Positions 52,435-61,236 of a stretch of DNA of 64,000 nt are shown here, in pieces; position 1 is the stretch's first letter, and every line of letters starts with the position of its first letter. The notes under the pieces are model-generated. The model did no database searches and was not told where the DNA came from. It worked only from the letters and a program-made list of their open reading frames with translations. Both the position numbers and the translations under genes were made by a program. This DNA comes from Cohaesibacter marisflavi. Lineage in GTDB: Bacteria > Pseudomonadota > Alphaproteobacteria > Rhizobiales > Cohaesibacteraceae. The DNA lies in NCBI RefSeq assembly GCF_900115225.1, contig NZ_FOVR01000001.1, positions 186,001 to 250,000 of the forward strand, in the 5' to 3' direction.

Positions 52435-53463
52435 GTGAGCGACGGATTGGAATTCTTGACGGTTGAACCGGCCTCTGACCCTGTGGCCCGAAGGGAAATC
52501 GTCGACCTGCTGGCCAGTTGCGGCCTTGATTACGAGAAGCAAATCGAGTTTTTCGTAACGGCGCGGCAGGAAGGGCGGCTCGTAGCCTGTGCAGGCTTCG
52601 AAAAGGGCATCATCAAGGATGTTGCCATTTGCCAGACTCTGCGAGGCAGCGCGATCAGTCTGCGGCTCGTCAGTGAGGTAACCTATCTCGCCCATAGCCA
52701 GGGATATCAAATTCTTTTCGTCTATACCGAGCCGCATAATGCGGATTTCTTTTTGGGCTGCGGCTTCTATCCGCTGGTCGAAGTGCCCGGACAGACGGCC
52801 CTGCTAGAGAATACGCCGGTCGGTATCAAGAATTATTGTGCCTCTCTGGCCCACTACAAGGTGGAGGCGGACAAGATTGGCTGCGTGGTGGCCAACGCCA
52901 ATCCCTTCACGCTCGGTCACCTCTATCTGATCACCGAAGCAGCGAAATCCTGTGATTGGCTCCATCTGTTCATCGTCAAGGAAGATGCCTCGCTCTTCTC
53001 CTATCATGATCGCTTCATGCTGGCCAAGGAGATGACCAAGGACATTCCCAATCTCACCTTGCATGGCGGTTCAAAATATATGGTCTCGCGGGCCACGTTC
53101 CCGGCCTATTTCTTCAAGGACAAGGGCATGGTCGGCCAATGCCGCACCGCGGTCGATCTGTTGCTTTTCCGCAAATATATTGCCCCGGCCCTTGGCGTGA
53201 CCCACCGCTTTGTCGGCACCGAGCCATTCTGCGATACCACGCGCAAATACAACAATGACATGAAATTCTGGCTCCAGGAGCCAAGCTCCATAGCCCATTC
53301 CATCGAGGTGGTTGAGCTGGAGCGCACCAAGCGCAGCGGCATCGCCGTTTCCGCTTCAGAAGTGCGCCGCCTGTTGGCGGGAGGAAACTTTGAAAAGATC
53401 AAGGAGTTCGTACCCAAACCGACCTTTGATCTGATCATGAATAAATATGCCACATCAGTTTGA
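52435..53463 (+). CDS. citC: [Citrate (pro-3S)-lyase] ligase
   Basis: A 342-residue enzyme that acetylates the thiol of the citrate lyase prosthetic group using acetate and ATP, switching the lyase on. An N-terminal GNAT-like domain (about 1-130) precedes a nucleotidyltransferase domain with the HxGH-type motif NANPFTLGHLYLI (about residues 149-161) and the C-terminal SASEVRRLL (ISxSxVR-like) motif. GTG at 52435 is 7 nt from AAAGGAA and is preferred to GTG 52429. First of the citCDEFGX genes. Confidence 0.93.
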   Translation: MSDGLEFLTVEPASDPVARREIVDLLASCGLDYEKQIEFFVTARQEGRLVACAGFEKGIIKDVAICQTLRGSAISLRLVSEVTYLAHSQGYQILFVYTEPHNADFFLGCGFYPLVEVPGQTALLENTPVGIKNYCASLAHYKVEADKIGCVVANANPFTLGHLYLITEAAKSCDWLHLFIVKEDASLFSYHDRFMLAKEMTKDIPNLTLHGGSKYMVSRATFPAYFFKDKGMVGQCRTAVDLLLFRKYIAPALGVTHRFVGTEPFCDTTRKYNNDMKFWLQEPSSIAHSIEVVELERTKRSGIAVSASEVRRLLAGGNFEKIKEFVPKPTFDLIMNKYATSV

Positions 53464-53524
53464 CAGCTGACGGCCTGTCGCCGCCATGCGTGCCATCGAT
53501 TTTAAAAATCTAAAGGAGCGAAAC

Positions 53525-53821
53525 ATGCAGATCATACAGGAGGCGTTGGCGGGGACACTCGAATCGAGCGATCTCTTTGTCAGGGTCTCACCGTCAGAAG
53601 GACCGCTTGAGTTGATCCTGAACAGCGAAGTTCAGCACCAGTTCGGCGACCAGATCCGAAAGGTCGCGCAAGAGACCTTTGCAAAGCTCGGCGTGTCCGA
53701 AGGGGCCACCGTTATCATCGAAGACAAGGGAGCGCTGGATTGCGTGATCGAAGCCCGCCTGGAAGCCGCTCTTCTGCGCGCCGCGGGTGACAAATCGGTA
53801 GAGTGGGAGACCCTGTCATGA
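53525..53821 (+). CDS. citD: Citrate lyase acyl carrier protein (gamma subunit)
   Basis: A 98-residue protein, the standard CitD length. Ser14 in [13 protein letters not shown] is the site that carries the 2'-(5''-triphosphoribosyl)-3'-dephospho-CoA group in characterised CitD proteins. AGGAGCG lies upstream of the ATG at 53525; the open frame from 53486 adds 13 unlikely residues. Overlaps citE by 4 bases. Confidence 0.95.
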   Translation: MQIIQEALAGTLESSDLFVRVSPSEGPLELILNSEVQHQFGDQIRKVAQETFAKLGVSEGATVIIEDKGALDCVIEARLEAALLRAAGDKSVEWETLS

Positions 53822-54690
53822 CTTTGCGTCGTTCCATGTTGTTCATCCCCGGTTCCAATGCCGCGATGATCTCGACCGCCTTCGTCTTCAAGCCGGACTC
53901 GGTCATGTTCGACCTTGAAGATGCTGTATCCCTGCGCGAAAAGGATGCTGCCCGTCTGCTGGTCTATCACACCCTTAAATCATCGCTTTATGATGGCATT
54001 GAGCGTGTTGTCCGTATCAACCCTCTGTCGACACCTTATGGCAAGGATGATCTCGAGGCCGCCGTGCGCGGCGGCGCCGACGTCATCCGCCTGCCCAAGA
54101 CAGAAACGGCCGATGATGTGAAGGAACTGGAAACCTGCGTTGAGGAGCTTGAGCGCAAATGCGGCCGCGAAGTTGGCTCGACATTGCTCATGGCTGCCAT
54201 TGAATCCGCATCCGGTGTGATCAATTCGGTTGCCATTGCCACCGCTTCAAAACGCCTGATGGGCATTGCTGTTGCTGGCTTTGACTATGTGGTCGACATG
54301 CAGACCGAACGCGGCGATGGCTCTGAGCTATTCTATGCCCGCTGCGCCGTGTTGCACGCTGCCCGTGCCGCCAAGATCGATGCCTTCGATGTGGTCTATT
54401 CCGACATCAACAATGAGGAAGGCTTTCTCAAGGAAGTCGACGTCATCAAACGGCTTGGCTTCAACGGCAAATCATTGATCAATCCGCGTCAGATCGAACT
54501 CTTGCACAATGCCTACGCCCCAACGCAGGAAGATGTCGATTATGCCAACCGTGTCGTTGCCGCGGCCGAAAAGGCAGAGACCGAAGGGCTGGGGGTCATC
54601 GCGCTCAATGGCAAGATGATCGATGCGCCCATCGTGGATAGCGCCAAACGGGTTCTGAGCCGCGCTCAGGCTTCCGGCGTGAGACGATAG
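53818..54690 (+). CDS. citE: Citrate lyase beta subunit (citryl-ACP lyase)
   Basis: A 290-residue TIM-barrel of the HpcH/HpaI superfamily that splits citryl-ACP into acetyl-ACP and oxaloacetate. Motifs: [11 protein letters not shown] at the N-terminus, [19 protein letters not shown], and [11 protein letters not shown] near residue 225. Mg-binding acidic residues lie in FDLEDAV and the GFDYVVDM region. ATGA overlap with citD ensures coupled expression; 12 bases separate it from citF. Confidence 0.95.
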   Translation: MTLRRSMLFIPGSNAAMISTAFVFKPDSVMFDLEDAVSLREKDAARLLVYHTLKSSLYDGIERVVRINPLSTPYGKDDLEAAVRGGADVIRLPKTETADDVKELETCVEELERKCGREVGSTLLMAAIESASGVINSVAIATASKRLMGIAVAGFDYVVDMQTERGDGSELFYARCAVLHAARAAKIDAFDVVYSDINNEEGFLKEVDVIKRLGFNGKSLINPRQIELLHNAYAPTQEDVDYANRVVAAAEKAETEGLGVIALNGKMIDAPIVDSAKRVLSRAQASGVRR

Positions 54691-54702
54691 GGAGGGCTGA
54701 CA

Positions 54703-56223
54703 ATGGACAAGAACAATCATTCGGCTCCGGGGAGGAGCAAGACGGTGGCAGAACCAGAACTGTTTCAGGGCTTTGCAGCAAAAATTCCTTATCTGGCCGA
54801 TCCAGTCGCCAAGCTTGATCGCAAGCTGGTCGATACGGTGCAGGAAGCCGTACGCCGTGTGGGCCTCAAGGACGGAATGACCATTTCCTTCCACCATGCC
54901 TATCGCGAGGGCGACAAGGTCATCAATATGGTGGTGCAGATCCTTGCCGATATGGGCTTCAAGGATCTGACGCTGGCTTCTTCCTCGCTGGTCTCTGCCA
55001 ACGCGCCGCTCATTGAGCATATCAAGAATGGCGTGATCCGGAAGATCTACACCTCCGGCATGCGTGGCAAGTTGGCCGATGCCATCTCCCACGGGCTGAT
55101 GGACGAACCGATTACCGTGCATTCTCACGGGGGGCGTTGCGCTCTCATCGAAACCGGTGAAATCAACATCGACGTCGCCTTTATCGGCGTTTCGGCATGC
55201 GACGCCTATGGCAACGCCAACGGCTTTTCAGGGCGTTCGCGCTGTGGGTCTCTGGGCTATGCCATGGTCGATGCCTATTTCGCCAAGAATGTCATCATGC
55301 TGACCGAGGAAATCGTCGCCTATCCGAATGCTCCGGCCAGCATTCGTCAGGATCAGGTGGACTGGATCGTGCAGGTGGATGAGGTTGGTGATCCGGCCAA
55401 AATCTCTGTTGGGGCAGCCCGTGCCACGACCAACCCGCGCGAGCTGCTGATTGCGCGCCTGTCGGCGGAAGTCATGGAGCATGGGGGCTATTTCAAGGAT
55501 GGCTTTTCCATGCAGACCGGTACTGGCGGCTCGTCTACGGCAACGGTGCGCTTCCTGGAAGATCGCATGCGCCATCTGGACATCAAGGCCCAATGGGCGC
55601 TTGGCGGACAGACCGGTGGTATGGTCGATTTGCACAATAAGGGCCTGATCGGCACATTGCTCGACACCCAGAGCTTTGATGCGGTGGCCGCGCGTTCGCT
55701 GGAATCCTCGCCCAACCATGTCGAAATCTCGGCTCACTATTACGCAAGCCCCATGTCGAAAGGGGCTGTGGTGGATCGGCTGGATATGGTGATCCTGTCG
55801 GCACTGGAAATCGATCTTGATTTCAACGTCAATGTGTTGACCGGTTCTGATGGTGTCATGCGAGGCGCCTCTGGCGGCCATTGCGATACCGCAGCAGGGG
55901 CCAAATTGTCCATCGTGGCCGCGCCGCTTATCCGCTCGCGCATCCCGACCGTGGTCAAGAATGTCACCACGCGGGTTACGCCGGGCGAGACGGTCGGTGT
56001 ACTGGTCACAGACCACGGCATCGCCGTCAACCCGAACCGATCAGACGTGGAAGAGCGGCTGCGCGCTGCCAATCTGCCGGTTCGCACCATGGAAGAACTC
56101 TATCAGCGGGCGATCTCCATTACGGGTGAACCCAAGCCGATCGAGTTCCTCGACAAGGTGGTCGGCGTTGTCCGCTATCGTGATGGCACAGTGATCGACA
56201 CCGTGCGTCAGGTTGCCAAATGA
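54703..56223 (+). CDS. citF: Citrate lyase alpha subunit (citrate:acetyl-ACP transferase)
   Basis: A 506-residue subunit that exchanges acetate for citrate on the acyl carrier protein, giving citryl-ACP. It has the type II CoA-transferase fold; conserved stretches include FHHAYREGD, ITVHSHGGRC, MQTGTGGSSTATVRFLE and GVMRGASGGHCDTAAGAKL. Length matches K. pneumoniae CitF (508). GGGAGGG precedes the ATG. It overlaps citG by 4 bases. Confidence 0.96.
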   Translation: MDKNNHSAPGRSKTVAEPELFQGFAAKIPYLADPVAKLDRKLVDTVQEAVRRVGLKDGMTISFHHAYREGDKVINMVVQILADMGFKDLTLASSSLVSANAPLIEHIKNGVIRKIYTSGMRGKLADAISHGLMDEPITVHSHGGRCALIETGEINIDVAFIGVSACDAYGNANGFSGRSRCGSLGYAMVDAYFAKNVIMLTEEIVAYPNAPASIRQDQVDWIVQVDEVGDPAKISVGAARATTNPRELLIARLSAEVMEHGGYFKDGFSMQTGTGGSSTATVRFLEDRMRHLDIKAQWALGGQTGGMVDLHNKGLIGTLLDTQSFDAVAARSLESSPNHVEISAHYYASPMSKGAVVDRLDMVILSALEIDLDFNVNVLTGSDGVMRGASGGHCDTAAGAKLSIVAAPLIRSRIPTVVKNVTTRVTPGETVGVLVTDHGIAVNPNRSDVEERLRAANLPVRTMEELYQRAISITGEPKPIEFLDKVVGVVRYRDGTVIDTVRQVAK

Positions 56224-57251
56224 CAAGTGGGTCCTTCATGGATGAGGAGATAGGCGAGGGCGATCTTAAGGAAGTGATTAGTGATCCTTCTTTGGAGATC
56301 GCCACTGCGCCAACCTATGGGCTATTGAAACAGGAACAACTGGGGATATCAATTTCTCCTGTTGCCCCTGTGTGGTCGTCCCTGCCGGAGCGCCTTGCCG
56401 ACCTTGTCCATGAAGCCCTCGTTGCCGAAGCAACCCTCACGCCAAAGCCGGGGCTTGTGGATGCCCGCAACAACGGCTCGCACAAGGATATGACGCTGGC
56501 GACCTTTCTTGCCAGTGCCGACGCGTTGCGCCCTCTGATGGCGTCATTCGTCAAGGCAGGTGTGGAAACAGCGAGCGATCCTACTTCTGTTGCACTGCAG
56601 GCTCTGCGTGGACACGGTCTTATCTGCGAAGAGGCAATGAATGAGGCCACCGGCGGCATCAATACCCACAAGGGCGGCATCTTCGCCTTTGGCCTGTTGC
56701 TCGGCGCAGCGGGACGTTGCATCGGACGCGGGGAAGGGCTCTCGGTCTTGGCGCTTTGCGGCGAAGCCGCGCAGATGGTCAAGGGGCTGGTGAAGCGTGA
56801 GCTCGCCAACCGCGTAAAGACTGCCAATACTGCTGGGGAATATATCTATCGTCGCTATGGCCTCACCGGCGCTCGGGGCGAAGCGGAAAGCGGCTTTGAA
56901 TTGGTGCGGCTCTATGCTCTTCCAGCCTTTCTTTGCTCAAGAGAGGCAGGGCAGGACGAGGAAACCGCCTTGCTCGCCGCGCTGCTCGAATTACTCATCC
57001 GGAACAGGGATACCAATCTGGTTGCCCGTGGCGGCATGGAAGGTCTGTTTTTCGTGCGCCGTGAAGCGCAACGGCTCAAGCGCCTTGGCGGTGTCTTTGC
57101 CCCGGATTTCCATGCAAGACTGATGGCCATGGATGAAGCGCTGATCCACCGGAATTTGAGCCCCGGCGGGAGCGCTGACCTGCTAGGCGTTACCCTGTTT
57201 CTCGCGCGCATCGATGCGATGGGGTTGTCGGCAAGCACGGAGGTTTCATGA
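56220..57251 (+). CDS. citG: Triphosphoribosyl-dephospho-CoA synthase
   Basis: A 343-residue enzyme that joins dephospho-CoA to ATP to make the precursor of the citrate lyase prosthetic group. Family motifs: EATLTPKPGLVDARNNGSHKDM (about residues 70-91), GGINTHKGGIFAFGLLLGA (about 143-161) and DTNLVARGG (about 262-270). The first 50 residues are poorly conserved and may be a loose N-terminus. Overlaps citF and citX by 4 bases each, so all three are translationally coupled. Confidence 0.94.
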   Translation: MTSGSFMDEEIGEGDLKEVISDPSLEIATAPTYGLLKQEQLGISISPVAPVWSSLPERLADLVHEALVAEATLTPKPGLVDARNNGSHKDMTLATFLASADALRPLMASFVKAGVETASDPTSVALQALRGHGLICEEAMNEATGGINTHKGGIFAFGLLLGAAGRCIGRGEGLSVLALCGEAAQMVKGLVKRELANRVKTANTAGEYIYRRYGLTGARGEAESGFELVRLYALPAFLCSREAGQDEETALLAALLELLIRNRDTNLVARGGMEGLFFVRREAQRLKRLGGVFAPDFHARLMAMDEALIHRNLSPGGSADLLGVTLFLARIDAMGLSASTEVS

Positions 57252-57787
57252 AAGAACCCTGTTGGACCGATGGCCCGGAGGTCGCCCTCAAGGATATGCT
57301 GCTGGCCCGCGAACGGCGGGTGCGTCGGCGCGAAGATGGCCTGGCCCATTATCGCATGCCGACAATCACCTTTTCTGTCGTCATGCCCGGGCCGGTAAAA
57401 TTATGCCCCATGAGCGAATTACTCGCCAAGGAGGCAGAGCGGGCCGTGCATGAAAAGCTCTCGGCTAAGGGCTGGGAGAATCACATGCTCTGGTCTCAGA
57501 ACGCTTCCACTGGCCCGGAGGCGTTATTCGCTGTTGCCAGTGAGGCTGAAAAGCTCAAAAAGGCGATGGTCGAGCTGGAAGAAAGGCACCCGCTGGGGCG
57601 ACTATGGGATCTTGATGTCCATGGCGCAGACGGGCGAGCGGTTTCCCGTCGTGATATCGGCATGGCGCCGCGACGGTGTCTCATTTGCGATCAGCCAGCG
57701 CACGCCTGCGCCCGCTCGCGGACCCATGAAATAGGTGACATTATAAGGGCCATGGAAGAAAGAATGCGAAGCTATTTGGAAAAATAA
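57248..57787 (+). CDS. citX: Apo-citrate lyase phosphoribosyl-dephospho-CoA transferase
   Basis: A 179-residue protein that attaches the prosthetic group made by CitG to Ser14 of CitD. The start region has the family AREARRRRREDG-like stretch (LLARERRVRRREDG), and near the C-terminus the motif RRCLICDQPAHACARSRTH is characteristic. CitG and CitX are separate here, not fused. Last gene of the citrate lyase operon; a hairpin at 57892-57909 may end the message. Confidence 0.93.
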   Translation: MKEPCWTDGPEVALKDMLLARERRVRRREDGLAHYRMPTITFSVVMPGPVKLCPMSELLAKEAERAVHEKLSAKGWENHMLWSQNASTGPEALFAVASEAEKLKKAMVELEERHPLGRLWDLDVHGADGRAVSRRDIGMAPRRCLICDQPAHACARSRTHEIGDIIRAMEERMRSYLEK

Positions 57788-57891
57788 AGTCAACTTTGCC
57801 AAAAGTTGTCATGCATTTTGGACGAGAGCATGCGATAGATAGCAAATACTTTTCTGAAACACAGCGTATTCTCAAAAGAAAAATAAAAGAA

Positions 57892-57914
57892 ACAATGCGT
57901 TAGCATTGTGTTTC
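57892..57914 (+). terminator. Possible terminator after citX
   Basis: ACAATGC and GCATTGT pair around a GTTA loop and are followed by GTTTC. It lies about 105 bases after the citX stop. The stem is short and the T-run poor, so this is a tentative call. The rest of 57788-58047 shows no gene. Confidence 0.4.
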
Positions 57915-58047
57915 ATCCTGTCAGAGAGGTTCGTTGCGCTGGACTCTCAATGAGAATGGCCATCTCTCAAGCGGGAGTTGAAGATTAAACGCGTTGGTAC
58001 TAGATTATCGACGCATACTTTCAAACATTTTTTCATGGAGTCGCCTT

Positions 58048-58641
58048 TTGATTAGACAATTGACAGATCCTGAGGTTCTGGAGGCACTCGCAACACATGC
58101 AGAACAGTTTGATTTTGTGCTTGTTCCCGGCTTTAAAAATAGTGGACCTGAACATTGGCAGAGCTTTTGGGAGCGGGAAATCGATCTCTTCAGCCGCATT
58201 GATCAGAGCCGCTGGGATCAGCGCGATATTGTGCTATGGATTGATGCCGTGGGAAGGCTCCTGACCAAGCGCAATCGTCCCGCTATTCTCATCGGCCATT
58301 CGCTGGGGGCTCTTGCTTCTGCCTGCGTCATAGCCCGAGGTGAGTTGAATGTGGTTGGCGGTATGTTCGTCGCTCCAGCCGAGCCCATGCGCTTTGCCGT
58401 GGAAGAACGCATTCCGCACGAGAATCTGGGTATTCCAACGGTGGTGGTCGCCAGCCATAACGACAAGCTCATCTCCTTTGCACGCGCCAAGGGGCTGGCT
58501 GATGGCTGGGCATCCGACTTTATCGATGTCGGGGAAGCCGGACATATCAACTCCGAGGCTGGCTTCGGTCGCTGGCCTTATGGCTTGACCATTCTTCGCG
58601 ATCTCGCTGACCGCATTGTCGCCGACAAGAGCAAGGGGTGA
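58048..58641 (+). CDS. RBBP9/YdeN-type serine hydrolase
   Basis: A 197-residue alpha/beta hydrolase of the small RBBP9/DUF452-like group. The nucleophile elbow is IGHSLGAL (about residues 84-91); the expected Asp is in ASHNDKLIS (about 151) and His in EAGHINSEAGFG (about 174). PGFKNSGPEHWQSFWE near the N-terminus is the family's oxyanion-region motif. TTG at 58048 has GGAG 7 nt upstream; TTG at 57994 would add 18 residues. Substrate unknown. It lies between the citrate operon and the convergent SBP-kinase operon, belonging clearly to neither. Confidence 0.75.
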   Translation: MIRQLTDPEVLEALATHAEQFDFVLVPGFKNSGPEHWQSFWEREIDLFSRIDQSRWDQRDIVLWIDAVGRLLTKRNRPAILIGHSLGALASACVIARGELNVVGGMFVAPAEPMRFAVEERIPHENLGIPTVVVASHNDKLISFARAKGLADGWASDFIDVGEAGHINSEAGFGRWPYGLTILRDLADRIVADKSKG

Positions 58642-58651
58642 TCACGCCCGA

Positions 58652-59758
58652 TCACTGCTCTTCCGGCTTTTTGAAAATACTGTTCCAGACATCCAGAAAA
58701 TATCTGCGTTTTAGCGGGTCTTGATAGGTCAGCAAGCCGATGCCCATCTTGATTGGCAAATAGGCGTTGGTGGAATCCGCTGGCAATTTCAACCGCCGCA
58801 TGTCTGGCGAAATGGGTATCAAGGCCGAGTCTCGAGCCATTTTCTCTTGCCCGGTTTCAGATAGCAGAAACTCCAGAAAGCGCTCTGCTTCTCTCTTTTT
58901 CCTCGAATGTTTGTAGATGAAGGCCGTGCGCGACATGACAATGGTGTAATCCTTGAATTGGAAAATGCCGACATTCGGATCCTTGGAGGCGCGTTCCAGC
59001 GCATAGGTGCCGATGACGTTATAGCCAAGGATCAGATCGCCGGAGGCAACCGCATCCAGAATGGCCGATGTGTAGTCATAGGTTCGCATCTTTGCGCGGC
59101 TGAGTGCTTCGATCACACGGAAAATCTTGTCGCTTTGAATGGCATCTTGCGTGAAGAACAAGTAGCCCGCTCCCGACGAGGCCGCATCATAGGTGCCCAC
59201 TTTCTCTTCGAAGGTGGGCAGATTATTGATCAATAGATCCGCCAGATCGGAATGGGTTTTGGGCAGCGGATAACCCCGGAAGGCCTCCTTGTTATAGACC
59301 AACACAATCGGCTCATAGGTGAAGCCGTAAAGCTCGTTGCGCCATTCGGCCCAGCTTGGTGTAGCGCCTGCACGATCGGTGCTGAAGGGAGAGGCCAGTC
59401 CTTCATTGACCAGCTTTACCTGCAAGTCCATGGCTGAGCTAATGACCAGATCGATGGCGGTGTCCTTGCGGTCCCTTGCATAGAGCACATGCTCGAACAG
59501 GGCGTTGGTGGTGATTTCGTGATAGGCAATCTCGATATCCGGATTGGCCGTTTCAAAAGCCCTGATGACGCTTTCAAAGGCGGCGGTGTCCGTGGTGCTC
59601 CAGATATCGATCTCGGTTTTTTCTTGCGAGAAGGCAGCTGGTATGGCTGCCAGCATCGCTGTCAACAACACAGTGATCGCGAAAAGCATGTATTTGGCTG
59701 AGCGAGCCGAACAGGCTGAAAGAGGTGAAATAAGGGGGAAGAGGCTCTGTGCGCTCAT
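58652..59758 (-). CDS. Periplasmic binding protein linked to a two-component system
   Basis: A 368-residue extracellular solute-binding protein with an N-terminal membrane/signal segment (KYMLFAITVLLTAMLAAIPAAFSQ). The mature start TEIDIWSTTDTAAFESVIRAFETANPDIEIAYHE resembles the ferric/organophosphate-binding (FbpA/AfuA) branch rather than TctC. No permease or ATPase gene accompanies it. Its ATG overlaps the kinase stop by 4 bases, so it is made together with the sensor. Likely role: bind a periplasmic signal and present it to the kinase. The ligand is unknown; citrate, an iron complex or a phosphorylated compound are all possible. Confidence 0.82.
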   Translation of the reverse strand: MSAQSLFPLISPLSACSARSAKYMLFAITVLLTAMLAAIPAAFSQEKTEIDIWSTTDTAAFESVIRAFETANPDIEIAYHEITTNALFEHVLYARDRKDTAIDLVISSAMDLQVKLVNEGLASPFSTDRAGATPSWAEWRNELYGFTYEPIVLVYNKEAFRGYPLPKTHSDLADLLINNLPTFEEKVGTYDAASSGAGYLFFTQDAIQSDKIFRVIEALSRAKMRTYDYTSAILDAVASGDLILGYNVIGTYALERASKDPNVGIFQFKDYTIVMSRTAFIYKHSRKKREAERFLEFLLSETGQEKMARDSALIPISPDMRRLKLPADSTNAYLPIKMGIGLLTYQDPLKRRYFLDVWNSIFKKPEEQ

Positions 59759-61206
59759 GTGGGTATCCCCACTGTTTTACGGGTGAATATCATTCTCACG
59801 CTTAAGCCTCCCAAAGCCGAGTGGCCGAGCCTGAGCTGTGCCTTGTGGCTGCGCATGACCTCGTCAACGATGCTGAGGCCCAAACCTGACCCGTCGTTGC
59901 CTGTTCCCGTGGTGTAGAAACGTTCCAGCACCTTTGCGCGTCGCTCCTCCGGAATGCCCGGACCGGCGTCATCCACTTGCAGGATAAGCTGCTTTCTCTC
60001 TCTGCCGCGCAGTTTCAGGGTATGTTCAAAAAGAGAGATATCGATGCGGTTATTGGCTGGGCCATGTTTGATGGCATTGTCGATAACATTGCTGATGGCC
60101 TCGCGGATAGAGATGCTGTCGCCTGCAATCAGATCGGCAGTCTTGCCGCCATTCTCGATATCGGGCGCAATATTGACCGAAAAATCGATATCGGACTTCA
60201 CATGCTCACGCAGCAGCGTCTGCAAAACGGTTTTAAGCAAATCTGCCAGATGAATATCCGAGACAATCTTCTGGTCGGCCCGGTGAATGACCATGGCGTG
60301 GGCCAACAGCTGGTTGGTCAGGTGAATGGTCTGCCGGTTCTGCCGCTCCGCTTTTTCAATCCGGCCTTTCAAAAGCTCGGGCGACTGCTCCTTGCTGGCC
60401 AGCTCCAACTGGCCCTGAAGCGCCGAAAGGGCCGTTCTGATCTGGTGTGTCACATCGGCGATGAAGATTTGCGAGTGATCAAGATTATTCTTCAGCCGCG
60501 AGATGAAGCCGTTGATCGAGAGCACAAGGCTGGCCACTTCGCGCGGCGGTGTGACGGGCAGGGGCGTGAAATCGGAAATGTCACGCTGTCGCAAATTCTG
60601 CTCTACATCGATCAGGGGATGAAGGGCGCTATTGATCGCGATCCAGACAAACAGCAACCCTACCACGGTGATGAAAAGCGCCACTGCAAACCCGCGCCAG
60701 AACAGCTCTGCTATCATGTCATGACGCGCAATGCAGGTTTGGCCGAATTGCACGATAACCCAAAGTGAGCGGTTATCACCCGTGAGAAAGCGCGCCTGCT
60801 GCATGAAACGGACGGACTCGCCACTGAAAGCGTCATCCCAATAGACCGGGCTTTCGCTGGGCTTGTAGTTGGCTTTGGGGCGCAGATTGTGAGAGGCCGT
60901 GATGGTCTCGTCATCTTGCGTGAAAATGCGATAGAAAACGCGGTCTTCCTTTGCCAGTCCCAGAATCTCAAAGGCAGAATAGGGGATGTCGACCCGCACC
61001 TCACCCGAAGCCAGATTGGCCCGTTCCAGAATGGCAAGGGCCGCCCCATGCAACAGCCGATCATAGGATTCATTGGCAGCCTGCTGCGCATAGCCCCACA
61101 AGCCGATGCAGATCACCGTCAGAATGGCCAGAAAGCCTGCCCCCATGCTCAGTATGAGCCGGTGGCGCATGGATTTCTGTGTGAGGCGTTTGGAAGCGTG
61201 TTTCAT
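59755..61206 (-). CDS. TctE/QseC-type sensor histidine kinase
   Basis: A 483-residue membrane kinase. TM1 about 17-39, a periplasmic 2CSK_N-type sensor domain (about 45-165, YDRLLHGAALAILERA), TM2 about 172-192, HAMP-like segment, then HisKA with His254 in FIADVTHQIRTALSAL and a HATPase domain (N box REAISNVIDNAIKH, G1 VDDAGPGIP, G2 GSGLGLSIV). The H box has Gln after His, as often seen in TctE relatives, and Ala where RTPL usually has Pro. Encoded between the response regulator (30 bases upstream) and the binding protein. Confidence 0.92.
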   Translation of the reverse strand: MKHASKRLTQKSMRHRLILSMGAGFLAILTVICIGLWGYAQQAANESYDRLLHGAALAILERANLASGEVRVDIPYSAFEILGLAKEDRVFYRIFTQDDETITASHNLRPKANYKPSESPVYWDDAFSGESVRFMQQARFLTGDNRSLWVIVQFGQTCIARHDMIAELFWRGFAVALFITVVGLLFVWIAINSALHPLIDVEQNLRQRDISDFTPLPVTPPREVASLVLSINGFISRLKNNLDHSQIFIADVTHQIRTALSALQGQLELASKEQSPELLKGRIEKAERQNRQTIHLTNQLLAHAMVIHRADQKIVSDIHLADLLKTVLQTLLREHVKSDIDFSVNIAPDIENGGKTADLIAGDSISIREAISNVIDNAIKHGPANNRIDISLFEHTLKLRGRERKQLILQVDDAGPGIPEERRAKVLERFYTTGTGNDGSGLGLSIVDEVMRSHKAQLRLGHSALGGLSVRMIFTRKTVGIPT

Positions 61207-61236
61207 CGGTGCCCATGATCTCGCGCGAAGGGTGGA

